Notes: generated by a model not told the origin, from the letters alone. Positions 1-12,420 are shown, numbered from the stretch's first letter. The stretch: 64,000 nucleotides of DNA from Taxillus chinensis (GCA_023512835.1 CM042084.1:12983842-13047841), one strand, 5' to 3'. Made by a program: numbers and translations.

Positions 1-2759
1 CGTATTTTCGGGTATTTCGAATCCTCCTACGGTGCACTTCTCGGACGAAAAATGGGGTACCAAAAGCGGTACTGAAGGATACAGCCTCAGTGTTTCATAC
101 ACGACAGCCCGGAGGTACGGGAGGTTGTTGAGGTCCGACTCTCGCAACAGCCGGCTGCTTCCGACCTGTCCATCAATCTCCTCTATCAGCTTTTGCAATT
201 CCTTTGGGTGGTTTAGGAGAAGCGACATTGCCCATTCGAGCGTGATCGATGAGGTGTCTGTTCCCGCAACCAACATTACCTGTGATTGCAAATTATCGCA
301 ACTCATTGTAAGTAATGAACTGCAAAGCCAATGCCACATTTCAGTATTGTATGGACAAGTATCATATATGTCCATGAAACACGGAGGATATGTACTCAAA
401 ATCTTCATCCGGTGGTTATCAATTGGATGAAAAATGGGTATTACATGTTCAGAACATGTGTGATGGGTAATATTACCACCATAAAGCAAGTTGAATAAAG
501 CAAGTTGAATAACAACCACCTCTTAAGTAAAACACATTTTGAAAAAATAAAAACAGTATTTAAAAGTTATTTTTGGTGACAACTTTTAAAAGTTATCATA
601 TCTAATGTTATATATATATATATATATACACACACGCGCGCGCGCGCGCACGTGTGTCCTTGGTTGAATGTTTTAAATAAAAATAAATGCTTACATCATT
701 ATAGTGAAAGTGATAATGATTTTTTTTCTCTCCGATAACATTAAATAATTTTATTTAATTATGACATGAATAGTTAAATAAAATTATAATTTAAAAGTTT
801 AATTATGATCGGAAGATAATTGCACTTATTGCATTACTTTATATATATTCATGTAAATTTATAATAAGTTTAAATATTAACATTTCAAATATGTTAGACA
901 CATTTAACATTTAATGAGCTTGAAAACTATAAGATCCATAGTTAAACATGTTTATGGCAAATTAAAAAATTTCAACTTATAATGTTAATACTATTGTGCA
1001 AAGAAGTAGAAATATTAACTCTACCGATTAATAATGAAAATCTAATTAAAAATTGAAAAAATGGAAAAAAAAAAAAACAAAAAAACTTAGCAAACTGGAG
1101 GGATGATGTAAAAATACTTTTTCCCTTCCAATTATCCAACCATATACCACAAGATGGAGAATCATACCGCAAAGTGGGTGAGTTTAGTTATTCACCCTTC
1201 CAGCCTTCCTCCTACGAGCACTAGCTAGTAATAGATTTCCTTATAAAATCATTCATATAAATAAAGTGTGATTTATATAATATTTTTTAATATATTAAAA
1301 AATATTGTTAATTATTAAATTATAAAATTTTTATTTATATTATTTTTCTCTCTTATATTTTTTTTACAATTTTTACTTCTATATATTTTAAATTATAAAA
1401 TAAAAATATAAAATATTATTTTAATAATATAAAAAATAATTAAAAATATATATTATAATGTATATTCGTATAAAAAAATAAAAAATAGTTAAAAATCTTA
1501 AACTTAAAAAAATAAAAAGTGATTAGTGCCTATATTTTACTACATACTCTGGGAAAATGTTCTCCCTCGCTTTTTATGAGAGACCTTTGGCGTTTCCATG
1601 AACACCAAAAATGAAGATTTGCTTGGGCATGGTTGCCGGTGTATGTTTTGACTTATTGGGGTGGAGCATCTGAGAACAGTCACATGACCTTGGGTAGCAC
1701 TACGGCGACAGGGGAAGCTCTAATATAAATTCCCATCCCTACTGTTTTTATTCTAATCGACTAATGACTATAAAAGAGATTGAATTTTTCTTGTATGGGA
1801 AATAATTATTGTTGTCTTACCATGACCATACTTTTGATGACCCTGTCGGAGTAGAAATCAGGGTCAGATTTTTGGAGGGACAACAGAGCTCCAATCAAGG
1901 TCTTCCTTTCCCCTTGGTGTTCCGTACGCGTGTTATTATTAGAACCATCCTTCTGTCGAACCTCAAGAATCATGTTCTCCAGGAACTCATCTCTCCGCCT
2001 GTACAACTCGACCACGCTTTTGTCAGATCCTTTGTGACCAAACCACCTCAAAATTGGGAAAAAATCACAGGCATTCAAACGCACTGCTCCAGCAACGAAG
2101 TTGTTTTTGAATTTCTCAAGTCGCTGCTTCCCTTCCTCCATCCACGCATCCCCCTCCGCTTCATAGCACCGCTTTCCCGACAGAATCCTAAAAATGACGT
2201 TAAAAGCCAAGAGAGAGAACAAAACCCTGGTGTCCACCTTTCGCCTGCCATCCTTGGAGACCCTAAACACTTGACGAACGAGCTCATAGGCCTCTTCTTC
2301 TCGTATGGCAGCGGAGTTATGCACACTGGCCGAAGAGAGCATCTCGACCACAGCAACCCGGCGCAGAACACGCCAGAGGTGGCCATATGGGGCGAACACG
2401 AATGCGGTATAGTTGTACGTCAAGATGTCAGCGGCAATGGACTGGGGCCGGTTCGCAAATGTTATGTCGTTCTTGGTGAAACACTCTTCCACGAGGAACG
2501 GCGAGGCCACCACGACCACGGAGCGAACGCCCAAGCGAAGGTGCATCAGAGGGCCGAATCGGGACGCCAAATCGGTAAGCTTCCGGTAGAGCGGTCCATC
2601 GCCGCGGAGCAAGTATAGGTGCCCGATTATTGGAAGCCTGAACGGACTCGGGGGCAAGTTTTGGCGGGAACGCGACAGGAACCTCAGGGCGATGAAAAGG
2701 AGGGTTACGGAGGAGACAACAAACATGCAACAAGAGAGCAAGGCAACCACCACCGCCAT
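1..2759 (-). CDS. CYP81: CYP81-like cytochrome P450 (3' part beyond window)
   Basis: Two exons on the minus strand: exon 1 at 2759-1821 (313 codons) and exon 2 from 279 off the left edge. A 1541-bp GT-AG intron interrupts the gene just before the I-helix, the usual CYP81 position, and the junction is in phase 0. Exon 1 has an N-terminal membrane anchor (about residues 3-26), the proline hinge PPSPFRLPIIGHLYLL, and a C-helix WRxxRR-type motif in HLWRVLRR. Exon 2 gives the I-helix AGTDTS and the K-helix ETLR (ExxR, about residues 375-378). The heme-binding cysteine loop lies outside the window. Such proteins are ER-anchored monooxygenases of specialised metabolism. This copy is clearly diverged from the three plus-strand CYP81 genes at 52-64 kb (for example HLWRV where they have DHWRN), so it may belong to another CYP81 subfamily. 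The substrate cannot be read from sequence. Confidence 0.88.
607..655. repeat. compound TA/CA/CG/TG dinucleotide repeat
   Basis: A run of alternating pyrimidine-purine steps goes from (TA)n through (CA)n and (CG)n to CGTGTG. It lies in the intron of the left P450 gene. The CACACGCGCG-type core is the kind of sequence that can adopt Z-DNA. Confidence 0.8.
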
Positions 2760-2935
2760 GTTGCAAGCTAAAATTTTGAATTTCTAGTTGCAGCTGTATA
2801 CGACGGATGTGATCTACATGCTCCTCCAAGCCTATAATGGTACAGCAGCAGAGGCTGCAGAGCAGTAATTGTGATTAGTTAGAGTTTGAGAGCACGTACG
2901 TAGTATACGTACAGCTGGCGAAGCACCATCTCCCA

Positions 2936-2949
2936 CTTATATATATGTA
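2936..2949 (-). promoter_or_regulatory. TATA box of the left P450 gene
   Basis: On the minus strand the sequence reads ATATATATAAGT about 180 bp upstream of the start codon at 2759. This is a plausible plant TATA box and predicts a 5' UTR of roughly 150 nt. No other core element was recognised. Confidence 0.45.
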
Positions 2950-3975
2950 ATTAATATTAACGACTGGCGTGCTACCGTCGACCTGTAAGAATAAGGCAGC
3001 AATATTCATTGATCTGTACTGTACAGCTCAAACAGTGCCCGCAGCGATTGTTGACGAAGAAGAATTAATGGCCATAATCGATTGAAGGGTTCTTAATGAT
3101 ATCCGCCGCCGCCCGCCTGTGCCCTCCACTTCCGAAGTGTCTACGTCCACGCAATCTTTAGTGTCAATAAAAAATGAGTGGACGAAGAAAGTTCGATCAG
3201 ATTTCAATAATACTATTGATAGTCATACGTACGAACCTGTTCTAGAAGACTCATCCAGAAGTAAATTAATAAATGGGTGCGTGCATGAACATGCCTTACC
3301 AATAAATATGCCGAGTCGCACATGATTTAAAACAAAGTAAGACTGTGTAGGTACTGGGCCTAGGCTAGGGGGAGACGTACCCCGCAATTTAAATTAATTG
3401 TTTTTATGTATTTTTATAAATTCATTTAACCTGAGACACAACGTTTTTTGTGATGAATATTGTGTTCAGTTAGTCTTGAATCTTGGGAGCACATGGGGTG
3501 GGTGTGGGTGTGGAGGTGGGAAGGATTTTGGGTAGAATATGAAATGAGTTCTACCAAATAAAAATATATATTGTTTTTAGTTAGAGTCTGAAACAGCAAA
3601 TTTGAGAATTTTACATTATATAAAAAATAGGAACAAAATTTTTGAAATAATAAAAATAATAATTTTAATATAAATATTTAATTTTTTATTTTTAAAGGAA
3701 AACAGTTGTTAAAGAAATAGCAATAAATAAATAAAATTTTATATACTGATATACTGTTATGGAGTGGACAGATTTTAAATAGCCAAGCGGCCGGCGAGGA
3801 CAGATTTTTTATGGTGAGCGGCACCGGCACATAAATATGCAATGAATATATATTATAGAAATATGATATTACAGGGAATTTCATGGTTTTCCATTTAAAA
3901 GTCACACTCACACCTTCACTTCACAACTCCTTGAAAGCCACTGTTACGTACGGGGTGGAAATGATATTTTCCAAA

Positions 3976-4215
3976 GTTAGACTACAATGCCAACCAACCA
4001 ATCCAAGAGGAAACTTTCCTCAATTTTTCTTGTTGGTAGCAGAGGAAGGTTAAGAGGCATTGAAACATCAAGAATATAAAATTTTCGTCGCCATTTAGTC
4101 AAGATATGAAGTTAGACTACAATGCCAACCAACCAATCCAAGAGGAAACGTTCATCAACTTTTCTTGTTGGTAGCGAAGGTAGATAACAACTTCAAGAAT
4201 ATCACCATTTAGTCA
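3976..4215. repeat. 135-bp tandem duplication, two copies
   Basis: GTTAGACTACAATGCCAACC starts at 3976 and again at 4111. The copies stay alignable through the TTTCTTGTTGGTAGC block and the CCATTTAGTCA end. The second copy is shortened by small deletions. Confidence 0.85.
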
Positions 4216-4369
4216 CGCGTTATAAAGTTATTATAAAGTTGTATGAGAACATACATACTGCAGAGGGAAATTATCTAACAGGCCTAAAATATTTGGTATT
4301 GATAGGTGCGTAACAACTCCGGACTTTGATGAGTCTAATGCATAGGAGCATTTGTAAATTTTGTACCCT

Positions 4370-4575
4370 AAGAAATTTTTATAGCGAAAAGCTTAGCGTT
4401 CTTATGAAGATTATTTATGAGTTTTTGCACCGGCACATAAATTTTTATAGCGAAAAGCTTTTAGCGGCGAGAGGAGGGTAATTACACTATAATAAAGATT
4501 ATCTATGTTGGCGTTCTTATGAGTTGCGTTTTTTTAAAAGCGCTGGCATAGAACATCAATGTCCGCTACTATTAA
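4370..4575. repeat. possible CACTA-type transposon end relic
   Basis: Contains TTAGCGGCG, AAAAGCGCTGGCATAG and TGTCCGCTACTATTA, short GC-rich inverted motifs embedded in A/T runs. The style resembles the subterminal repeats of non-autonomous CACTA elements. Boundaries and target duplication were not found, so this is tentative. Confidence 0.22.
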
Positions 4576-4984
4576 GTATGTATGGTGTTTTGTACAAAAA
4601 CACCAACATATAAGTTTCTGTTAGGATTGGATCAAAGCGCAGGCCCACCCGCATGTCATAATATTGTCCGCTTTAGGCTCGTCACATCGGCCCACATGGG
4701 TTTAAAACGTGTTGTTATATTTTTGGGCCTGCTTCACCATATAAGCTTCTTGACTTCTCCTTTTTCTTCTGATATGGGACACAATTTCCTAACAGTTTCT
4801 TTATATTCCCGGGCATAAAAAAGCGCACCAATAATTTATCTATGACATTATTTTTATAAGATGTTCTTGACTTATTTAAAATAGAGCAATACTAAGTACA
4901 ATTGACATTACAACAACTTTACGTTCTCGGCTGACGTAGAATAAGTCACATTAATATTTTTTTCACGAATCGGCACGCTCCAGG

Positions 4985-5097
4985 ATCATCGCTCGAGCCC
5001 TTACTCGAGACTTGCTCAAGCAGGGTGGAAAGAGCCCTTGCTTGAGCGCATATGCTTGAGCCCCTGCTCAAGGCGTGCTCGAGCAAGCCTTGATTAG
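4985..5097. repeat. cluster of GCTCGAGC / CTTGAGC palindromic motifs
   Basis: At least eight copies of GCTCGAGC, CTTGAGC or their complements occur in about 110 bp. They can pair with one another in many combinations. Similar arrays occur in some plant LTRs, but no LTR edges are seen here. Confidence 0.5.
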
Positions 5098-5515
5098 GCA
5101 TCAATTATCTCCTCCATGATCAGATCTATAGGTTTTTGGATTTCATCAACTGTAATTTCTAGCGAAAACTTCAAACGATCATAATTTTGTACACAGTGAT
5201 CCAATTTAGGCCCATTTTTTTATTTGTAAATATCAACGAGAGGTACATTGCCCAAACTCTCGTACGGGGTTTGCCATTCTCGAATTTCGAAAAAATATAC
5301 TCTTTCGCCTCTAAATCCAGATTTTATGACATGCTTCTACTTTCTCATGTTCAGATGTACCGTTCTAGGCCCCTCCCTACCTCTCCTGTTCTCTTTCTAT
5401 CTATCTCAGATGTGGTGCATTGCGCATTAAGTTTTAAGTAATTTTGTTGATATTGTAATTGCCACAGCAATTGGGGATGCAACTGGGACGTAACGCCGAT
5501 TGTAAATATCATTTT

Positions 5516-5519
<4 letters not shown>

Positions 5520-5557
<38 letters not shown>
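5520..5557. repeat. TA microsatellite
   Basis: Uninterrupted (TA)n of about 18 units. Confidence 0.95.
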
Positions 5558-5560
<3 letters not shown>

Positions 5561-6302
5561 CTCTAGCTTTTGCCATATCGTGAAAAAAAAAAAAGATCAA
5601 ACTCTCTTCAATCTCAAACTCACTCTATATAACGTGAGCGCCCTAGGTTGATCTACTATAATGTTGTCAATACCATTGTGTCACTACTGCTAATCTATAA
5701 TGTGTTCATCTTCGTCCTCCTTCAATTTATTTGTGTGTTTTTATCTCTTTGATAAGATCTGCTTGTTTATAGCTAGACCTATAAATAAATTGACATACTA
5801 AATAGTTCGATATCTGTTTGATTAAACTTAGTTTGAGCTTAAGTTCGACACTATAAAAGTTTGATTCTTTAATGTTTAAGCTCAACTTAGTTATTGTATA
5901 AGGCCAATTCGGCTTGAATTATTTATAAATCTATCAAGCATATGCCTTTAAATAAGCAATATATTTGACGATTTATTTGATATTATACAAGTTTGACTTG
6001 TTACTGTTCAAGATTGACATAGTTATTGTATAAGCTCAGTTCAGCTTGATTAGGTTGCTATATAAGCACGGCTCGAATTCAACTAAGCTCGTTCAACTTA
6101 GCTCATTTACAAGCCTATCTCTGGGATTTGGGCGAGGGCCTTTTATGTACATAATCCTTTTTCGTGCATCTATGATTCAATATTTATGGAACTTTCAAAG
6201 TATATATGATTTCAAACTAAGTCTTGCTTTCCTATTTTTTAGGTTGCACTTCGATCAAAATCTCACACGTTAGTAACAGAGAACACATTGAAATGACATA
6301 CA

Positions 6303-8134
6303 CTAAGTGTTTGGATAGTGCTATATAAAGCAATGTGTAATCCTGATTATGTTAAGACTATTTCTGATTAATTGAAATATATTTTGTTTAAGTATTTATT
6401 AGATTGCATTATTTTGCTTTCTTATGTGGCTGAGCATCATAACATCCTATTACTTATCAAAGTCTATTAGTAGGTATGTGTGGGACACATGCAATAGATC
6501 CACTAATTAGACTAAGTATAAAATTGGTTCACAATTAGTGAATGGAGTTTAGGATGCTCCATTCTGATAAGATTGTGGTGCGGACTATTTCCATAGTGGG
6601 AGTGATCTAATCTATGATCATTGTAAAGAGTTTACAAATAGTAGTGTCTGTATGTAATTATACATATTGAACAGGATCATGATAGAATAAGTTCTTTAAC
6701 TAATATCCGTTGCATTGTATGAAGAACTTTAGATTCTATCGCAGGATAACTGATTTATGAATTGATCTTAATCCAGACCATTTGATTAACTCATGTCTAT
6801 AATTTATGTCTTTTGACTTATCAATGAGTGAGAGGCTTAGTGCTTCAAATACCTTGATATCTTGGAGATATAATATTATAGATAGTGAGAGCGTCAAGTC
6901 AGGTGCGTGGAATCCACTGCTTCGCTATACGAAGAGTAATGATATTCCCATGTTGTTTAATTTGGGATTCTTGGGCGAATCAAGCGCTTGTAATTATATT
7001 AGATATAATTTATTATAAATCCTAATTCATGATTGGATCATGAATAGGTCGCCCATTGGAGAATTAATGGTAACATATGGATAAAGATATAATTAGAGAG
7101 GTTGAACGGAATCTATTGATACCTGTCTCTAATTATGAATATCATAATGGAGGATCATATCACATGACAATCAGTTATATCGATGGACAAATCCTATCTT
7201 ATGGATTCTTGTAATTATATATGCTTAATCTTAGAGTGTAGTTTTAGTCCCTGATCGTGGCTCGGACTAAAACTAACAAATAATGATTTAATTGATTAAT
7301 GAGATTAATTAATTAAATTTTATTTATTGGAGCTTCAATTAAGTGGGTCCATTTGGTCCCTCTTGCTAGCACCGTTTATTCTTGTGTGGAGTACTGGATC
7401 GTTGTGAGTCAATTCTCTAGCTATGCTTAAGAGCTAATTAATTAACGTGTGTTAATATATATTTAAGAGTTAAATATATATCACATGGTTATTTATTTAA
7501 TTAGATTAAATAAATAAAAATAAATATTTTATCCATTTAATGTGATTAAATGAATAAATATATTATTTATTTATTTGATAAATAAATAATATTAGATATT
7601 TATTTAATTAGTTTTGTTGCGTAATAATTATATTATTTAAAGAATTTAAATAATATGTATTATTATTATTTAACTAAATGGGCGTATCCGTAATAGCACA
7701 GGGGTTACCCTAGGTTTATAAATAGATGCATAGCCTCCTAGGTTAAAGGGTGTGCGTGTGCAATCGTTGACAGCCAAGAGAGAGAGAGGCAGGTGACGGC
7801 CAACCCTAGCAGAGGTGGTGTTCCTGTTCTTTGATCCAAGGGTGTCACAGCCCTGTACTCGTTGAGAAGGTGAATAGCAGAGAAGGCTATTTGGTGGTTG
7901 AATCCAGGAGGCTGCGAGGACGATCAAAAGCAGATCATGAGTTCGTTCTTGGAGGAAAAAGAAGAGGGTTCTAGCTTTATCGTTCTTCAGGTTGGTTTCT
8001 TCTTTTCTCTCTTCGCTAAATTAAATCAATTGATTCATGTTTAGATCCTGCTGTTTGTTTGCTGGAATACAAATTTTTAAATTCGTTTCTGCTGCGGTTA
8101 ATCGTTAACCCCATTCTAGTATTTCAACACTAAG
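6303..8134 (+). mobile_element. solo LTR with 5-bp target-site duplication
   Basis: The element runs from 6308 (TGTTTGGATA...) to 8129 (...TTTCAACA), 1822 bp, with the canonical TG...CA ends and a perfect TGTT/AACA terminal inverted repeat. It is flanked by CTAAG at 6303-6307 and CTAAG at 8130-8134, the 5-bp duplication expected of retrotransposon integration. No gag or pol is inside, so it is a solo LTR left by LTR-LTR recombination. A diverged relative lies in reverse orientation at 14130-14850. The 7670-7927 open frame is an accident inside the LTR. Superfamily cannot be decided without internal sequence. Confidence 0.88.
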
Positions 8135-8520
8135 TTCATCAACATCAACTATAAAGAACATTATTGATGGGTGTTTGTCAGTCAGCTCTCGGAAGAATCG
8201 CTCAATCACCACTTTACAAGTACCATACCATCTTGCACTGCAATTTGCAATCACCTGATGGATATTCAGCTTTGGTTTATCATCAAGTAATAGTTATTAA
8301 ACAAAGCAAGTTCACCATAATTTGCATCAAATGCATGTTGTGAGAGTGAGAGAGTGTTTAAGAAGAAGTGTTTCCAATTTCTGTGAGAATAGGTTTCAGG
8401 AGCCTTAAATGTATTTTTAATCTACTAGTCTCTTTTTGAAAGATTATATGCAACAATAGTCATTGTTTCCATTTTCGTTCTCAAATGTAAAGTTTCTTAT
8501 AAAGGTTCACCCTAAGGTTT

Positions 8521-8523
<3 letters not shown>

Positions 8524-8568
<45 letters not shown>
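8524..8568. repeat. GA microsatellite
   Basis: Uninterrupted (GA)n of about 22 units. Confidence 0.95.
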
Positions 8569-8572
<4 letters not shown>

Positions 8573-9161
8573 TTAGTGCGCAATAGTGTATGTATTGGAA
8601 TATTGAACAAATAACACACAATCAAGCCAGTTTTTGTTATGTTTGTGGCTTTACGAAAAGTTAAATCGAAGCAACAAGTTTAATCACAATGGGTTGCAAC
8701 TCCTTTCAAGTACCAATTCCAAATATGGGAAAATAAACTTGCCAATTTCAGATATGAGAAATTAAACTTGAAATATCATATGCAACATGTAGTCACTAGT
8801 TCCATTTTGGTTCTCAAATGTGTAAAGTTTCTCATAAAGGTTCACCCTCAGGTCTAAAAAAATAAATTTGCCAACTTCTTTGAAATATACACCAATATAA
8901 CTCTTTCCCATGACTACTTTTGTTTTAACAAATTTAGTCTAACTTGTCTAACAAGTATAACTAAATTCAATCAAAAACATATCAAAAGAATAAGGAAACT
9001 TCTGCCAATAAAGAACACCAAAATGTTATTGGTTAGGGGTAAAAAAGTTGGAAAGAATATGTTACTATGATATACTATCCATTTTACCCTTAATCCTTTG
9101 TGTGGATATGGAAAAGAACTCTACACTGTTGTAGAGAGATGATTGGATGGACATTGAAACA

Positions 9162-9197
<36 letters not shown>

Positions 9198-10872
9198 GTA
9201 GACATTGGAAGCCAATTGACCAACCAATAATGCATATCTCATAAATCATAATCATTTTAACTATCAAGATGTTTTTAACGTCTAGTGAGTATTCTTATAT
9301 TTTGATGTAAAGATTAGTTTTATTTCATAATTCATATTATATATATTATTTTGGTGTAGGTTCGGCTGCTAATTGGTAAAAAAAGGAAATTATATTACAT
9401 GTTAATCATATCATTACATTTACAATTAATATGCAATACACAATAACATAATCGGACATCCCACCCCACTCATATACCACAGAAGATATTAACTCCACCC
9501 TCAACAATGGTCTCCATCAATGAAACCCATTAACTTCAAAAACCAAAATTCACACTTAACAACAATAAAAAAACAAAAAAAATGAACCTGAACCTATAAC
9601 ATGTCTACGCCTCCCATAAATCAAATTTAGAACAAGGCCTAGAGACACATATAAAGCATGATTAACTTTAATCAGCACCAGAATTGCAGAATTAGGACTC
9701 TAGTATCTACCACAATTAACAGTTCAAGAAAAAACACATATACGTCGAGGTTTTTTTGGCATTTAACTCTTTCGCTTTCCAACAAAACATTTTTGGTATT
9801 CCAGATCTAGCAGCTCTCTCATTTGGCATGGGATAGTTAGCAAATCTACCAGCTCTCATATTCGACATGGGAACTTCGGTAGATTTTAAAACAATCTTGT
9901 TTTTAAAATAGCTTTGCACGTTTGGCAAAGATATTTTCTTTTTGAAAATAAGATTATTTAAAAAACTATGTATCTAGATGAATTTTTAATACTCCTGAAT
10001 AATTTTAAATTCATTGGGCTCACTATTTTTAAAAATAATTTTATTTTCAAAAATAATACCATTTTATTATTTTATCTCATTTCCTCATTTACCAGTGAGA
10101 CTACGAAACTGGATATAAAGGCTACTTTTGGAAATTAAATTTTATTATACCGCTAAAAAAGGCTATTGAGACTAAATTATGGACGAAATATTAATTGTCT
10201 CAAATTAGGGACAAAATTTACTATCCAAAAACATCTTAAAAGCTATTTTTTGTATGAACAATACTCTTATTTAATTATTATGCAGTTTTATGGCAATTAA
10301 AGTATAACAATTAAAAAAACTTTTAATCAAGATAGTGTGGGACTTAGCGTGTTCGCTTTTCAGAATCAATTTTTGTTTTTTAATACTAAAAATACATCTC
10401 ATTTTTTGTTTGATATCTGTTTCTAATTATAATTTTCAAAAACAAATTGTTTTCGAATGCCGGAAACCAAAAACACTTTTTTGTGTTTTTATTTTTTTAA
10501 AAACTTTTTTCCATCCATCCATCTCATTGTTGACGCCCGCCCACCCCACCGGCTGCCGCGCCACCCCAACCACTAACCCACCACTACTATGCCCCGCCCA
10601 CCTCCAGCCGTTCAATTCAATTCCACACTCCTCCTTCTTAACTAAATATTATTTTTTATTTAATAAAAATTAATTTTATTATTATTATTATTATTGGCTT
10701 TTATAATGTTATGTATTACTTGAATTACATAACTAGTTAATAACCATGAATATGTGACAGCATACTAAATTATCGAAGAGGAATAACTTTACGAATATGC
10801 AACGATACCGCTGGTTGATTGCACATATTATTTATCTTTACAGTATATAGGATGAAAGTTTGTCATAATTAA

Positions 10873-10992
10873 TGCTACACACATATAAGATAATTTGAAA
10901 ACCGATGAAACTAAAAAAAATAAAATATCAAGCTACACACACATATAAGATAATTTGAAAACCGATGAAACTAAAAAAAATAAAATATCAAG
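10873..10992. repeat. 60-bp tandem duplication
   Basis: Two nearly identical 60-bp units beginning GCTACACACAYATAAGATAA, exactly in register. Only one difference near the start of the unit was seen, so it is recent. Confidence 0.92.
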
Positions 10993-11289
10993 GAAAAGTT
11001 TACATATAATTAATATTATAAAAAGAATAATGTTATACGTAGTCTTTATTTTAGAGAATATATTACAAGTCTTTTGTATTTTTATAAAAATGATATAATT
11101 TTGATTAAAAAATCATTAATCAAAATGATATAGTTTTCATAAAAATATAATAAATCTATAATACCGTACTTTAAAAACTACAAATAAATTTATTTCTTAT
11201 AAAAAATATCACACACAAAAGGTAAACATCTGCCACGTCAACAGGTATTTAAATATACAAGTTTGTTTTAACAAATTCACCACCATAGA

Positions 11290-11308
11290 CCCATGCATGA
11301 TGCATGGG
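11290..11308. repeat. perfect palindrome CCCATGCAT-G-ATGCATGGG
   Basis: Nine-base arms around a single central base. Each arm holds a CATGCA RY motif, the core bound by plant B3 factors. No gene starts close by. Confidence 0.8.
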
Positions 11309-11909
11309 ACAAGGATTATGGGTAAGGTGTTCGTGGGTTTTCTTTATTTGGGCTGGGCTTGTGAGATGTTTTTGGACTTATTTATTTTATGAGGCTTGCT
11401 TGGGTTGAGTTTCTGTTGTATGGGCCGGTTGTGACCTTTGCTTTTTAGGCTAGTTTGCAAGGTCTTGATATTGTGCTAATACCTCCTCTAACCATCTTTA
11501 TAAATTTAATATATTTACTTGCCCTCACCAAAAAATAAACCAAAAAAACATGGGTCATCCTCAACACTTAATGATAACGTATCAAGATAACCAGCAGAGC
11601 GCAAAGCACATCTAATGTTATATTAGTACTAGGCTGGCAATAGCATGGTGCTAACTCCTAACCATAGAGAACATGACTTATTTCTCAAGTAGCCACACAC
11701 ACCATGGACATGATGTCCTAAACAGTGGCACAATTTCTAGTCATGCGTCTTGCCGGCAATAAAACACAAATATCAAGCGAAACCCTATAATAATACAATA
11801 TATATATAGTCATAAAGAAGCTACCGGAAATATATGCAGACATCAAAAAAGACCATTGGGCTCTAGTCTTCAGTCCACACTTCACAAAATAGAAAACCAG
11901 TCGCTGCTT

Positions 11910-12143
11910 TCAGCGATTGTGGAGAGGGTCAGAGGCGTTGGGTACTCTTCTTTTGCTTTCGAAAAACGGACCATTTTGCTTCTCCGGAAGATTTGTATGC
12001 AGCAGCCCATCACCGTCGCCGCTGAAAGCCGACGGCAACGCCGTGTGATCATTCTCGCCAATAACTAACAGCCACAGAAACACCACGGCAATCAACTTCT
12101 TCAACACCGCCGCTTGCAGCGTCGACATCCGCAGGAAATGCAT
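11910..12143 (-). CDS. CLE: CLE-family signalling peptide precursor
   Basis: Intronless 77-residue precursor. Residues 1-29 form an N-terminal signal peptide (basic LKK followed by the hydrophobic LIAVVFLWLLVIG), and a variable linker follows. The C-terminus reads KRRVPNASDPLHNR, in which residues 65-76 (RRVPNASDPLHN) match the twelve-residue CLE core R-x-V-P-x-G-P-[DN]-P-[LI]-H-N, preceded by a basic processing site and followed by one Arg. Family knowledge: CLE peptides are secreted, processed, and perceived by LRR receptor kinases to control meristems and vasculature. The core is closest in style to the RxVPxGPxPLHN class (CLE9-13, CLE25-27). Unusual here are Ala at core position 6 (normally Gly) and Ser at position 7 (normally hydroxylated Pro; CLE45 also has Ser). 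The second Met at codon 6 is an alternative start. The overlapping plus-strand frame is a shadow. Confidence 0.88.
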   Translation of the reverse strand: MHFLRMSTLQAAVLKKLIAVVFLWLLVIGENDHTALPSAFSGDGDGLLHTNLPEKQNGPFFESKRRVPNASDPLHNR

Positions 12144-12238
12144 GTCGTCTCAGGAAACGATTCCCCCTGCAGCTCTGTTTCTTCTACTCTTTAGAGCCAC
12201 ATACAGAAAATGGGTCAAGCTTTGAGGCAGACAGGCAG

Positions 12239-12257
12239 AGAGAGAGAGAGAGAGAGG
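12239..12257. repeat. GA tract in the CLE 5' leader
   Basis: A short GA run (CT on the coding strand) about 100 nt upstream of the CLE start codon. CT-rich leaders are common in plant 5' UTRs. Confidence 0.7.
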
Positions 12258-12420
12258 GGAAATAAAACAGGATAGCGATGTGGCTTTGTTCAGAGGTGCT
12301 AGAGGACAAAAAAAGGAAATAAAGGAGTTGTCATTGAGTATCACACTGTCATATACTGTGTACCTGCAGCAAGCAAGCGGAGGGGGTGCAGTCTTAAAGA
12401 GAGGGCCTTTTCTTTTATAG

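Larger units (their letters stand above)
2950..6302. other. intergenic region, no gene recognised
   Basis: AT-rich DNA between the left P450 and the solo LTR. It holds a 135-bp tandem duplication (3976-4215), a GC-rich inverted-motif segment (4370-4575), a cluster of GCTCGAGC/CTTGAGC-type palindromes (4985-5097) and a long TA microsatellite. The short open frames show no recognisable protein similarity. The segment 5750-6130 has recurrent AAGCTCGAATTCAACT-like motifs and looks repeat-derived. Confidence 0.6.
8135..11909. other. intergenic region, no gene recognised
   Basis: AT-rich DNA holding two GA microsatellites (8524-8568; 9164-9194), a 60-bp tandem duplication (10873-10992) and a perfect 19-bp palindrome (11290-11308). 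The stretch 11320-11540 is G/T-rich and ends in TTGCCCTCACCAAAAAATAA, which could be a LINE 3' tail, but no coding part was found. Confidence 0.6.

Noticed and set aside
1809..2618. 269-residue plus-strand frame over the left P450
   Set aside because: Antisense to exon 1 of the P450; no domain.
4582..5441. Several 60-84-residue frames
   Set aside because: Short, no homologous motif, lying in repeat-like DNA.
10335..10673. 112-residue frame with a hydrophobic start
   Set aside because: AT-rich Phe/Ile content followed by CCCACC repeats; no family recognised and no gene context.
11856..12068. Plus-strand frame across the CLE gene
   Set aside because: Antisense of the CLE precursor, which has a signal peptide and a CLE motif.
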